From assembly GCA_905250025.1 (NCBI GenBank), contig CAJNOJ010000109.1:124001-188000 (forward strand): a stretch of 64,000 nucleotides of DNA, written 5' to 3'. Below are positions 44,501-55,601 of the stretch, piece by piece. The position numbers were made by a program, and so were the translations under genes. Positions within the stretch are counted from its first letter, which is position 1. Each line of letters opens with the position of its first letter. The DNA is from Adineta ricciae (taxonomy: Eukaryota; Rotifera; Eurotatoria; Adinetida; Adinetidae). The notes beneath the pieces were generated by a model. The model ran no database searches. It saw nothing but the letters and a program-made list of their open reading frames with translations, and had not been told where the DNA came from.

Positions 44501-46878
44501 GAAAAGCAACAATTGATCGCTCAAAATGAATTACTTTCTTCGTTACTTGCCGAAAAAGATCGAGAATTGATTTCCTTGCAACAAGCGGAGAAGACACGTG
44601 AAGATTTGATAAAGAATTTAGAAACTCTCAAAAAGACTTTGCAACAAATGGAATTGGATAAGGAAGTTAAACAAGTTGAATTGAATGACATTCGAAATGT
44701 TCTTGATGAGAAATTACGCGAAACTTCTTCGTTAAAGAAAGAGAAAATGTATTTTATCGAAAAACTCGCCGAATTAGAACGAGAAAAACAGGAACAACAA
44801 TCTATCATTCAGGTTTCACCTAAACAACAAACATCACCAGATGAAGACAAACCCTCAACACAAATTTCTTCATCAGAAGAAACAAAAGGAATTTACACAC
44901 AAGAACAATACGAAAAACTCCGTTCGGATCACGATCAACTCGTCGAATTTTCAAAGAAACAACACGAAGAATCGCTTTCCTATTACAACGAATACACTCG
45001 CATAGTTGCTCTTTACAATGAACTGAATACCAAACATAGTCAATTACAAGTCGATTATGACTCTCTCCAATCATTAATTCAACAGAAGAATGAAGCATAT
45101 CTTCAATGTCAAAATGAATTGAATAATTATCAAAATCTTCTTTATCATGAAAAGAAAAAATCGGAAGAAATTGATCTTCTACGTTCGACATTGATCGAAC
45201 GTGATGCAAAATTACAACAATTAATTGACAATGAAACGAAACTTCTGGTTAAACAATCCGAACTAGAACGCGATGTCAAATTATTAGAACAGACAAACTT
45301 TGAAATGAAATCTGCCGAACAATTGTTTATCGAACAACTACAGCAAACCAATCCAGAACAGATGAACTCTCATCTACAGCAACTTGCAAATGAAAGAGAT
45401 GCAGTTTTAGCAGAGAAAAAACAATTGCTGAATGACATAGAATCTACTCGACAAAAGGTTTGATTTTCATCAATTTTTCTCACTACGCGATCGGTTGAGA
45501 ATGATCTTTTCGTTTTATAGATGTTACAATTCGAAGAACGAAAAAAGAAATATTCAAGTGAAATTGAGCGACTACGAACTCATCTATTGAAAATGGAAGA
45601 ATCTTATACAACGGATTTGATCGCTGCGGAAGAGCGAGAGAAAACATTGAGAAATCAAATCGCAGAATTAGAAGATTCGAAAAACGCACAAAATGAACTG
45701 ATTCAACAACTGAACACAAGCGGTGAACAATCAAAACAAACTTTGGCAACTGAACTAGGCACATTAAAATACGAATATTCGAAACTCGAAGCAACAAATA
45801 CAAATCTAAACAATCAATTACAATATCAATTGAAATGTTCACAAAATCTACAGAATGTTCTCGAACAATTTAAACGAGGTACCTCAAAAACTTCTCTTTT
45901 TTCACCAGCCCATTGTTTGAATTTGATTTTAGAACGTGAACAACATATTAACGAACATTTACGACAGTATCAAGATGCATTACGTGAACAGACAGCATTG
46001 GCCGCGCGTTTAACTGTTGAAAACAATGAAATTCGTGCGCGATTAGCTGAGTATAACGAAGCTTTATCAGCAGCTCAGCGTCTAAATGATCAAATTGAAA
46101 AGAACGAGGCGCTTGTGTCTAAATTTCAAAATGAAATTCGTGAGAAAGAGAAATTAATTCACCAATACGAACATAATTTACGTGATCTTCAATCAACTAG
46201 TGGTTCACGCGTTGAAAAGCAACTTGTGAAAAACATTCTCCTTTCATATTTTCACACACCCGTCGATAAACGACAAGAAGTTGTTCCACTTTTAGGAGCA
46301 TTAGTTGGTTTCAGCCAAGATGAATATCGAAAAGCGATTGATGCGACGTCAACAAACAATAGTAACTATGCGAAAGGAGGAGCAGGCTGGTTATCAGGAT
46401 GGTTAGGTGGAAATCAACCAGGAAATCTAGCGCGTACAAGAACACAATCAGAAACACCTGTTTATGATCCAAATAAAGTAAGTCTAATCAAAAAGATTTC
46501 TATTTAAATGATCGGATTAATTATTTTTAGTCATTTACTGAATTATTGATTCAATATGTTGATCAACAATCAGCAAACAATCCTCAACATCCAGCTGCCA
46601 AATTCAATACCGAAGAATATCTTCAACGGTATGATAATGCGAATGCAAGTGGTCATCTTATGAGAAAACCATCACTGTCAGCATCAGCAAATCCTTTTGT
46701 GAATTCTCCACATTTATCACTCAATCGACAAGTGCCTCCAGTGGTTTTATCAACAACAAATCCAACTGGTGTGAGTTTACCGCCGTTACCTCCTTCATCA
46801 TCATCTGCGCCAACGCCAGCATCGTCGTCAACTGCGGAGTCTTCATCGACTATTCTCAAAGATTTGTTAAAGTCTTGA
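41514..46878 (+). CDS. TRIP11: Golgi microtubule-associated protein 210 (TRIP11)-like golgin
   Basis: About fifteen exons encode a long, mostly coiled-coil protein. The N terminus is Trp/Ser/Gly/Thr-rich (MASWWNSAGASNFTRGLTSI, then TGQISSNFKDIL). It resembles the amphipathic lipid-packing-sensor start of GMAP-210 that binds curved membranes. The centre is nearly continuous heptad coiled coil rich in Gln, Glu and Leu. Near the C terminus lies the GRAB (Arf1-binding) region: LSYFHTPVDKRQEVVPLLGA followed by LVGFSQDEYRKAI, then GWLSGWLGG and FTELLIQYV. The protein tethers vesicles or IFT20 cargo at the cis-Golgi. The tail is Ser/Pro-rich. The third intron (41881-42490) is 610 nt, much longer than the rest. 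No in-frame defects seen. Confidence 0.9.
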
Positions 46879-47137
46879 CAGATTAATTATTGAAAAAAAA
46901 ATGTTATTTTGAAATTATTTATTTTATCTGTTTGCAATTTCATTTACTCTATTGTTTATAAATATCTGTTTCTCCATTTTTTCTCGTTCTTCTTATTTGC
47001 TTTCGGCCAGTTCTTCTTCTTCTTTCCCTTCGTTATCTTGTTTTCTTTTTCTCATCAGATCGGCCTTGGTACGATGTAATGTTTTTTTTTCTCTTGTAGA
47101 CTTTTTAATTTAGAACAAATTACCAGTAAATCAATCA
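46879..47137. other. Short intergenic region upstream of ARPC3
   Basis: 259 nt including the GMAP-210 3' UTR. A T-rich acceptor (TTTTTAATTTAG) precedes the ARPC3 ATG by about 24 nt. Confidence 0.4.
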
Positions 47138-47983
47138 TGGTAAAGCCTAACGAGACAACTCTTGTTCTAATCGAAAATTTCTTCTAGGCATATCATTCCT
47201 CTTTCGACAAAAGCAAATTTCGCGTCGGAAACATGGCGCTGTTACCAATTCGCACTCGTTATAGTGGCCCAGCTCCCATTGAAACATGTAAAACATGAAA
47301 ACCATCACCCGACGAATCACCGGAATCATTATTTTTCTCTTTTTCAGCGACAGAAAACGAGGATATTATTGATGAAGCAATGAAATTTTTCCGAGCCAAC
47401 ATATTTTTTCGCAATTATGATATCAAAGTAAGTGTGCCCGTATTGATCCATTGAATCCGATGTTTTCATCTAGCATGATGCTGATCGAACGTTGATCTAT
47501 TTGACATTATATATCACTGAATGTTTACGACGACTTCAAAAAGTAAGTTTTGATTTTAGAATAACGAATCAATCGTATGGAAATTTTAGTGTCAATCGCG
47601 TGTGCAAGCGCAAAAGGAATTAACAGCATTAGCTATTTCGAATTTTCCAATACCAGGTGATAGTGATTTTCCATTGAATGGAATGTTCACCAAGCCAACT
47701 CATGATGAAGTTGGTGAGTAACAATCAATGTCTGCTTGTTTGATCCTAAATTTCGATAATGAATCTTTAGACAAAATGAAACAATATCTTGAGCAATTAC
47801 GCAAAGAATGTAGTGATCGTATGGTTGACCGAGTGATCGATCCAGAGACTGATAAACCATCAAAAGTAAAACAAGATCTGTTTAATTTGATCAATACGAT
47901 TAAAATCTAATTTATAGTGGTGGCTCTGCTTTGTTCGTCGTCGTTTTATGGATAAAAGTTTATTAAACATCGGTACATTATAA
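47138..47983 (+). CDS. ARPC3: Arp2/3 complex subunit 3 (p21-Arc)
   Basis: Exons: 47138-47140 (the ATG alone), 47188-47287, 47348-47427, 47474-47542, 47590-47713, 47771-47865 and 47918-47983. Splicing the lone ATG to the next exon gives MAYHSSFDKSKFRVGNMALL, which matches the conserved ARPC3 N terminus. Starting at the internal Met of GNMALL would lose it. Further motifs are FFRANIFFRNYDIK, ADRTLIYLTLYITECL, NFPIPGDSDFPLNGMF and KPSKWWLCFVRRRFMDKSLL. It is a subunit of the seven-protein Arp2/3 complex that nucleates branched actin filaments in the cytosol. Length (about 177 residues) matches the family. All introns are 46-60 nt. Confidence 0.95.
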
Positions 47984-48152
47984 TAATCGAGAATGAAATT
48001 CTGGAAAAGATTTCTTCAAACAAAAAACAACGTTTCTTTTATCTGTGCCTTCATTTCTATTCGATTCCAAAAGCAAACTATTATTACACTTCTCTCGCTT
48101 TTTTACATTTACTCATCATTGATTTAATAAATCGATTGTGTTAAACCAACAA

Positions 48153-48734
48153 CTATTCTTTATCAATTTCGTAATCAATATCAAATTGAATCGTTGTCGA
48201 ACGGATATGTGCTTCATCAGACCATTTATAATACATACCTTTCTGTATTTGCTCATCGGAATGTCTCATCGACGAGAAGATTAATTGAAGCAAACAGTTT
48301 TCTCCTCGAAAATTCAGCTTCAACAAATGTTCTTCGATATAATAAACTAACAGAATTGGTTTCATTTGCTTGACGATCATTCGCGCCGAGTAAGGCAAAC
48401 GCTTACATGAGTGAAATTCGATAAGATTCGCTGTAATTTGTTCGGTTTGGTTTGTTGGTAGACGAAGATTCAGATACATTTGTTTGATATTTCTCATCCA
48501 ATAGAATTTCCTTGGTTGACGAACACGCAAATAATCGTTTATTCGAAAGGATTTACGATTCGAGTTGGAAAACGATGAAAGAGATAAAAGAGTGCAATTC
48601 AAAACGAGTGGACTATGAGAGATTTCATAGAGATTCGTTAGACATTGTTCTAGATGAATTTGTTCGTTATTTGTTAGAAGAATGTCTGGTTCGAGAGAAA
48701 TTTGTAAATTCCTTTTATATTCATCATAGTTCAT
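48153..48734 (-). CDS. Hypothetical protein, single exon
   Basis: A 193-codon frame from the ATG at 48734 to the stop at 48153. I recognise no family. It is mixed alpha/beta in composition, has no signal peptide or membrane segment, and carries several short motifs (FYWMRNIKQMYLNLRLP, YKWSDEAHIRSTTIQFDIDY). Its length, complete start and stop, and balanced composition in AT-rich DNA make it a plausible gene. It lacks introns and homology that I can name. It lies between ARPC3 (convergent) and the H2A gene (divergent, 275 nt away). Confidence 0.5.
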   Translation of the reverse strand: MNYDEYKRNLQISLEPDILLTNNEQIHLEQCLTNLYEISHSPLVLNCTLLSLSSFSNSNRKSFRINDYLRVRQPRKFYWMRNIKQMYLNLRLPTNQTEQITANLIEFHSCKRLPYSARMIVKQMKPILLVYYIEEHLLKLNFRGENCLLQLIFSSMRHSDEQIQKGMYYKWSDEAHIRSTTIQFDIDYEIDKE

Positions 48735-49009
48735 TCATTCAAAGAATAAATTAAACAAAAAAGTATATCGGATTTATTTTCATCTAGGCGCTTGACTTTT
48801 GTTTTTCTCACAAATTCACAAGAATAAAGTAAAGATGATCTTTTTTTTCTCTTCTCTTTCCTGTCGTACTTTTCGTCTTATTTGTTTACGATTCTCTGAA
48901 CAAATTCGTCGTTTACATGAATAGAATCTGACGATATAGATGAATACGTATAAAGAGATAGGATAGTTTCATTTCTAATTGTTTCATCCAAACGATCGGT
49001 AAACACAAA

Positions 49010-50076
49010 ATGAGTGGTCGTGGTAATACAACAGTTTCATCAGCTAAAAGTAAAAGCAAAGATAAACAAAGCACTCGTAGCGGTCGAGCAGGTTTGACAT
49101 TTCCTGTTGGTCGAGTGGTAAGTTAGATTGATATGTTTTGCCATTCACGAAAGTTTCTCTGTAGCATCGTTATCTTAAACAAGGAAGTTATGGAGAACGA
49201 ATTGGTCAAGGTGCACCAGTGTATTTAGGTAAAAATGACTTCTATCTTCATTGTTTCTTAATGATTTTCCGTAATTTTGTTTAGCCGCCGTCTTGGAATA
49301 TTTGACTGCTGAAATTCTTGAATTAGGTTAGCTGATCTATCGTTAGAGAAACTTTTTTCTATGTGAACTGGATTTTAGCTGGAAATGCTGCACGCGATAA
49401 TGAAAAGAAACGAATTATTCCTCGACATCTTCAATTAGCTATTCGTAATGACGAAGAATTGAATAAATTACTCGAAGGTGTAACCATTGGTAAGTTTCCT
49501 TCGGACAGATCGTACCACCATTAATATAAATATTTGATTTATTTATCAATATAGCTCAAGGTGGTGTCTTACCGCACATTCGTATGGAACTGTTACCTAA
49601 AAAGACCAAAGGTGACGGTGAAAATGCCGGTAGCATGGAATCTCAACGTGGTACACAAGCTCATCCGATGATGATGCAATCATCAGGAGGATCAATGGCA
49701 AGCAGCAGTGGAAAAAAGAAGAGTATGCCACCAGCCAAAAAGAGTATGGGACCTTCAACATCACAGAAAAAGTCCAATAAACCAAAACCAATGCAACAGC
49801 AACCACCTCCACCACAACAGAAAACTATCAAAACTGATCAAAATGATGAAGATGATGAAGATGAGGACGATGACGAAGATGATGATGACGAATCAGAAGA
49901 TTCTGAAGATCAAGTAAGAATGTTGCTTGAAAGGATAAATAAATATGTATGTTATTTGTCGACAGGATGATGATATGACTGGCAATGGAAATACAGTCAG
50001 TAGTTCAAGTGCTTTAGCTACAACAACAGCTAATGACACAACAGCCTACGATGATGAAGAAGAAGACGAAGAGTAA
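49010..50076 (+). CDS. Histone H2A variant with long acidic C-terminal tail
   Basis: Seven exons: 49010-49117, 49165-49228, 49285-49326, 49379-49489, 49555-49913 and 49966-50076 are read directly, with borders in phase. After MSGRGN comes a basic tail and the H2A fold: [71 protein letters not shown] and [12 protein letters not shown]. After KKTK the protein continues for about 140 residues. The extension has Met/Ser/Lys/Pro/Gln-rich stretches and a polyproline run, then two Asp/Glu clusters, and ends YDDEEEDEE. No SQE/D-type H2AX end is present. Bdelloids are known to carry such tailed H2A variants in place of H2AX and H2AZ. Introns and a poly(A) signal indicate a replication-independent histone. 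The acidic tail could bind histones or chaperones (inference). Confidence 0.92.
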
Positions 50077-50162
50077 ATCGGTTTTGTTGCTGTTGTTTCT
50101 TATTTGATATGTATAAACTCGTTCTCCTTTTTTTCTCTTTGTAATGTTCTCAATATGTATCA

Positions 50163-50186
50163 ATTTATTTATTTATTTATTTATTG
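50163..50186 (+). promoter_or_regulatory. AU-rich element in the H2A-variant 3' UTR
   Basis: Five overlapping ATTTA pentamers lie in a (TTTA)n run 87 nt after the stop codon. They are of the type that controls mRNA stability in animals. It could also be a simple microsatellite. Confidence 0.4.
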
Positions 50187-50200
50187 TAATCACGAATCGA

Positions 50201-50206
50201 AATAAA
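50201..50206 (+). promoter_or_regulatory. Polyadenylation signal AATAAA
   Basis: Canonical hexamer 125 nt after the H2A-variant stop, which supports a polyadenylated rather than stem-loop histone mRNA. Confidence 0.6.
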
Positions 50207-50591
50207 ATGTCCAATGCGTTGTCAAATAATTAATTTGTTTGTCGTCTCATTCATCTGGCAGCAAGTTAGAGCCACTTTTAACCTTTCCGCTATCGGACCC
50301 ATATCGCGAGATCAGAACCTTTTGAGTAGACATGTCTCGAAAAGACTATGTGTCTCATCTAATCTATTTGTATTATCAACAGCGAAAAACTATACGGTTT
50401 CGATTTATCACCATCGACCTATGGAAGGTCAGGAAGCAGGTAGTTCCTATTTTACGATAAACATAGGTAGAATAGTGAGGTAACTGAATACCAAAGGAAG
50501 TGATTGTATGATTGTGTTAACCTTTTCTCCTTTGGCAATATAAGTGGTATCATTCCAACCATTCGAAACTTCGATCAACATTAATCTGTGA
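50207..50591. other. Intergenic region upstream of the secreted Cys-rich gene
   Basis: Contains an 89-codon ORF (50214-50483) that starts at the H2A poly(A) signal and has no support. Otherwise nothing recognised. Confidence 0.45.
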
Positions 50592-53500
50592 ATGTCTCTT
50601 ATATTTTCCATTGTTTTCGTTCTCATCGTGCAGCACGCATCAGCTACTATCTATGAATGCTCTTGTCATTGCCCATATGGTTCCAATTCAAGTTTAGCGT
50701 TCGCATCAGAAAACTCTTCCGAAGCATGTGTTCGTGCATGCATTGCTTCTCCATTCAATCCATGTGTCTCTGCTAATACTTATGCGTGTTCGGGAACGGA
50801 CTGTGCGTATTCCAGTTCATACGATAACTCGACAACGTTTACTGTTACCTCACTGTTCAGATGCTCTTGCCAATGTCCTTACGGGTCCATTCAAACTTCT
50901 GTGTACACATCGAACAACTCTCCCGAAGCATGTGTTAGAGCATGCATTGCTTCTCCATTCAATCCTTGCATCTCTTCCAACACCTACGCATGTTTGGGAA
51001 CTAACTGCATGTATTCGAGTTTATACGATAGTCCAGTAGTAACAAATACTATAGTTCAGCGCTTCCAATGCACTTGCCAATGCCCATACGGTTCTACGCC
51101 AAGTTTTGCATACACATCAGAAAATTCATCCCAAGCGTGTATCAGAGCGTGTATTGCTTCTCCCTTAAATCCCTGTATTCCTTGGAACACCTACGCCTGT
51201 CTCGGCACGGACTGTGTCTATGCTAATTGGTATATACATTCAAGAAGAATATTAGCTGCACATCGTCCATGTACGTGTCAGTGTCCATTAGGTTCAAGCA
51301 GAGCATCAGCCTTTGCAATAGAAGACTCTTCACAGAACTGCGCGACAGTCTGTAACTCTACCTTGGAAATCAGTGCAATGGAAGGTAATCACATGGTCGT
51401 AGAAGGCTGAAGATTCATTTCTCATCTGATCTCTTATTCTAGATAATACTACGATTGATTCAATCATCGATGAATTCGATTCAGTCTACAATATCAATTA
51501 CGTTGATACAAAAAGAAATGAAGTAAATTGCTCGCACAGTATATTGATAAACACACAATTTTTTCTGTTAAATTTAGACTTCTATTACAACTGGTGGTGT
51601 CACATTTGGTGCAGACGAAGACAATGAAGTCGTTGATCCCAAGGATGTTACTGTTCTCGCTTCCTATCGTCGCGCTATTAATCGACATATGTACACAGAT
51701 GAAGCACGCTTTGAACAAGTGCAGATTCGTGTGCGCCACCATCTTCTTAGAACACTCGGCTGTAAAGTAGCAGACATAGAGAAAATCCTTCAATGGAGTT
51801 GGATACCTCGTGATAATTGTGGATTTCGCTTAGCTGGCCAACCCTTGAAAGTGCCCATACCTCCGGTAAGAACTATACGATACACATAATCTCAATCACT
51901 GCTGCTTTAGAATGGAAAGGTCTATTCTATGATCCATGGCATATCTTTTTATGATAACGGATCCTTCTTCTTGAATTTAACGGAAGCCGACGAGGGCAGT
52001 GCTTTGTTCAATTCTGATGACGTCGAACTAATTATGAAGCACGGCATTACCGGTATGCATTTATATATATATTCTGCTCATTTTTAATGATATTTTTTTT
52101 GATTGAATACACAGGTGCCAGTTTTTCGTTGGATCCTCCTTTGGGATCGGATCTTCCACATCCATTTCAAAAAGCTACTTGGGCTCCGTACGATACTCTC
52201 AACGGTACTGACTTTCTTGCTACGATGCTTCACGCCGATCTTTGGTTAAAAAGCATGAGTTTTCTTGTGGAAGCATCAGTCAAATCTCCGTTTCGTGCTT
52301 GATCCATTCGTGACGGCGTCTACGCCTCCCTATCTCAAGATCTGTATCAACGTTTATTCAAACATGATCGTCTAGAGCAAGACAAGCTTTTCTCAAGTAC
52401 CAGAATGTGGATAGAATCAGGCACGCTTAGTTATAATGTAATTGAGCAAGATGGGAATGTAGCTTATATTTTTGGTCCACCAAATATGCGGGTCAAATAT
52501 GAAAATCTTATTCAGTAAGAAAATAGTGATAAAATCTTAAGTTAACTGTTAACTTTCGTCAAAAAATGAATCGCAGGCGTGTGAGAAATCACACAACAGG
52601 ATTAACTGACACTGTCACTGGACGTAATTCTTCATGGCATGAACATTTCGCAGTCACTGCAACAGAAAACTACATTGAGTTGGGTCACTCGTTTCCTGAA
52701 CTTTTGCGTCTCGCGGAGTTGGCTAAATTGACGGCTGTTGCTTTAGTATTTCAACATCGCTATCGTGAACTGCGAAAGGTGGTTCTGCCGCCGTCCACTG
52801 AAGTAGGAGAAACTGGATAATTTCATTCATATTTTTTAACTTGAATTCGTTTTTCAGACAGTAGCACAGATTTTAATCACTAGTAACTTAAGAGGTCAAG
52901 TTTTCAATGGAAGATGGCCATTAGCGACAGTCGCGCGTGTTGAAGAACTTTTAGACAAGGCCCTTATCGAACAAGGCATTAATCTCGCGTACAAACATCG
53001 GGTTCGCAATCTGGACGAAAGTCGAGCGCTGATTCGCCAACAATTGACTGAAGTGGAACATAAGCAAATCAAAGAAATAGCCCAAGCTTTGCAGAAAGCG
53101 TTCAACATCTCTGAGAACAAAATCAGTAGATCAGCCATCAGTTCTTACTTGGGCGGCGTTGATTCAATTGCTGAAAACGCACTTCTTCAAGAGATTGTCT
53201 CAGGTAGTGTTTTACTTTGATTCGGTGGATCTTACGGGTAGAGAACCGTGTAAAAATTCGTCTATATATCCGGCTGTTCTGTAATTTTCACTTTATTTTC
53301 ATTTAAAGGCATTGCTGAACGTATCCGGACTTCTCAGCATGGCGCAATACGTTTGTATGAAACAATGTCTCAATCAAGATACAGCGTGGGCAATGCAGCA
53401 AGTGTATTACCAGAATTTGCACAAATCTCTTTGGGAAAAGGCCCTATCAATGATTTTGACAACGCACAAGCATCGTCGTGTTACTATGTTCCAACGCAAA

Positions 53501-54710
53501 TTTCTCTTGCTTATCAGGGCAACGGAACCTTTCTACAGAAAAGAGGTGGCATCAAATTGCAACCACGTTTACAATATCAGTTCGATCCAATTTCAGGTAA
53601 CAGATTCGTAGACATTAGACCTCTATGCGTAATTTTCTTTTCTTGCTATTCTTCCCGCTAACTAAGTCATTCCATTAGGAAAACAGATGAAAAGTGAACC
53701 TTCACTTGTTGAGATATTATCAGGCAATAGACAGAAAATCATCCATCTATATCAGTACCTAAACACTTACATATCGTCATACAATGATTCATTTCTTTTG
53801 TATAGAATTTCAGCATTATCGTCCTCTAAGACCTATGGTCTTTCGAGATCCTATTCCTCCTTCTCCAACCGAAAACATCTTATTCAATCGCGTCTCAGTG
53901 GGAAAAGGTGCTCAAATTCAATATGGTGCTAAGTATTTAGGCAAAACCCTATTATCCGATTACAATGGATGGGATAGATTGCTTCAACAACAAAGAGCAT
54001 CTGCTGATGATAAGAAAATAATAAGCTCATTAAGTTCAAACGAAGGAAAATTAGAAGCTGTTCAGACGTACGATAGTGAGGTAGTGTCAGCTGGTGCGAT
54101 GCAAAAGACAATCAAAGACAAAGGTGTTGGAGAACTTCCCGAGCAAGTTTGGCGATTCAAGCAGAGACATCCACAATTGTACGAAGATACCTTCAAAGCA
54201 CAAGGTTGGGAAGTTAAAAAAAAGTCAAATGTGTATTCAATGACATACAATCAACAGACAGGTAACGAACTGAAGACCTCGCTCAGAAAAGATTTTCAAG
54301 AAAAGATCAAATCAGCACCTTCAAAGCCATTGGAAGCTCTAGTTAATGCAATCAGCGGTAAAGAGTACCAAGAATTACAGGTCGTCGATTTCGTTGATCG
54401 TTTACATAAACAGGTATTACCGAAACAACCAGTTGGTTATAAATCTTACACGATCGGCGATTATCTACAGTCAAATTTTGGAAGAGCTGTAGCTCTCGAT
54501 CACCATATTAACCGACCTGGTTATATCGCATTAGATTTTGGAAAAGCATTAACAAATTTATTTACTAAATATCCAGATCTATCGAAGAATCCTGATGATT
54601 GGGGAGAAAATCGTGAAAAATACGAGACCGAACTTATCGAATACTATGGAGTCAACCGAAGAATGCATGATCCTGTCAACAGATTTAAGAAGATAAAAAA
54701 GTATTATTGA
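50592..54710 (+). CDS. Large secreted Cys-rich protein with bacterial-like C-terminal module; in-frame TGA
   Basis: Exons at 50592-51384, 51443-51522, 51578-51865, 51911-52052, 52115-52513, 52577-52802, 52858-53203, 53309-53596, an optional 53679-53723, and 53806-54710. A signal peptide (residues 1-18, ending HASA) is followed by three full and one partial Cys-rich repeats (CxCxCPYGS, CIRACIASP.NPC, ACLGTDC). A long middle region follows (RFEQVQIRVRHHLLRTLG reading as in the DNA with EARFEQ; LHADLWLKSM; FGPPNMRVKYENLI). The C-terminal 280 residues read SSNEGKLEAVQTYDSEVVSA with GAMQKT after it, then ELPEQVWRFKQRHPQLYEDT and AVALDHHINRPGYIALDFGK. Middle and end resemble bacterial proteins I remember only in outline; a lysozyme-like fold is possible but unproven. 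A TGA at 52300-52302 interrupts exon 5 while coding resumes in frame. The gene is therefore broken, misread or recoded. Confidence 0.6.
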
Positions 54711-55601
54711 ACGACAAGACTTTGTCAACCTATTTTTAAAAAACCGAGAATAAACTGAGCATTTCTTAAACTTTTGTGATTCCTGCTGTTTCCTACGCAA
54801 ACGAAGCAGGGACAAAAGTAAATCAATAAAAAGACACGACGTGAACGAAGTTTTTCTTGCAAATATTTATTTCTAATTTTCACCATTTGCTTCCTTTGAG
54901 GAAATATTTATTTGACTCTCAATTATCAACGATGGGCATATGTTACTCGAAAATTATTTGCAAAGCAAAATCGAAATCAATATCGGGGCACATTGATAAC
55001 CAAATGAAATCAATAATCGTAATTGCAATATAATGAGATTTGACACAGAATTGGCAACCAATGTTTCACTTTGACAATCAAGATATTTTGTTCATTTGTG
55101 TTAATATTTTCTTCGTTGATTAATACAACTAGCAATGGAATACATAGCCAGCAGTTGAAGTATTGTAGCTACATTGCTATTCCATTGCTCATGTAAGAAA
55201 GTAGTTGGGGCCAAAGTCAGACATCGAGAACCTTGGGGAAAAGTTCACTGTCCGAGTTGGCTGATCTGTTTGTTGGATATGCCTTTAACTCTCTTTTCGT
55301 ACTATCTCAGTTCTGTTCTTAATAAAGAAAAGAAAGAACAGAACAAGTCTCGACGCATGTGTGTGCTCAATAGATTTTGTGTATGTGTAATCGAATTTCT
55401 GACTTTTCTTAGCTGTCACAAAAACTGAGTTGTTAGTATTTGTTGATAGCGCACATTTAAGGAAACGAATACTTTCACCTGTTTTTTTCTTTATTTTTTG
55501 ATTTCCTACACAAAAACTTAGCAAAGAAAAACGGAGAAAGGACAATAACGAACTAACAAAAAACACGGTGTCAAAGAAGTTTATTTTCTCGATATTGATT
55601 A
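54711..55601. other. Intergenic region with decayed FASTK fragment
   Basis: No intact gene. The decayed RAP-domain copy near 54930-55135 is listed separately. ORFs at 55174-55605 lack support. Confidence 0.45.
54930..55135 (-). pseudogene. Decayed partial copy of the 3' end of the FASTK/RAP gene
   Basis: 54985-55089 aligns with the RAP-domain exon at 55807-55911 at roughly four bases in five. Reading leftward it still gives TLVANSVSN.I.LQLRLL.SFGYQC, like the intact TLITNSVSGPIALQLRLLNS. Further right, 55095-55130 matches the preceding exon (VLINEEN versus VLTNGEN), so order is conserved. To the left, 54935-54955 resembles the last exon. About 60 coding nt and the intron between these blocks are missing. 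Together this indicates a tandem partial duplication that has decayed. Confidence 0.6.

Noticed and set aside
43976..45463. Independent gene starting at the Met of a long coiled-coil ORF
   Set aside because: It is one exon of the GMAP-210-like gene; upstream and downstream exons join in phase.
48512..48754. 80-codon ORF on the + strand
   Set aside because: Shadow of the longer complete ORF on the opposite strand.
50214..50483. 89-codon ORF with hydrophobic start after the H2A gene
   Set aside because: It begins only 8 nt after the H2A poly(A) hexamer and has no secretory or family motif beyond a weak hydrophobic patch.
52287..52336. 50-nt GT-AG intron that would remove the in-frame TGA
   Set aside because: GTTTCG to CTCAAG has intron-like length, but joining shifts the frame and soon gives a stop.
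54711..55600. Possible SECIS element for the in-frame TGA gene
   Set aside because: I found no ATGA...AA...GA arrangement with a plausible stem, so selenocysteine is not proposed.
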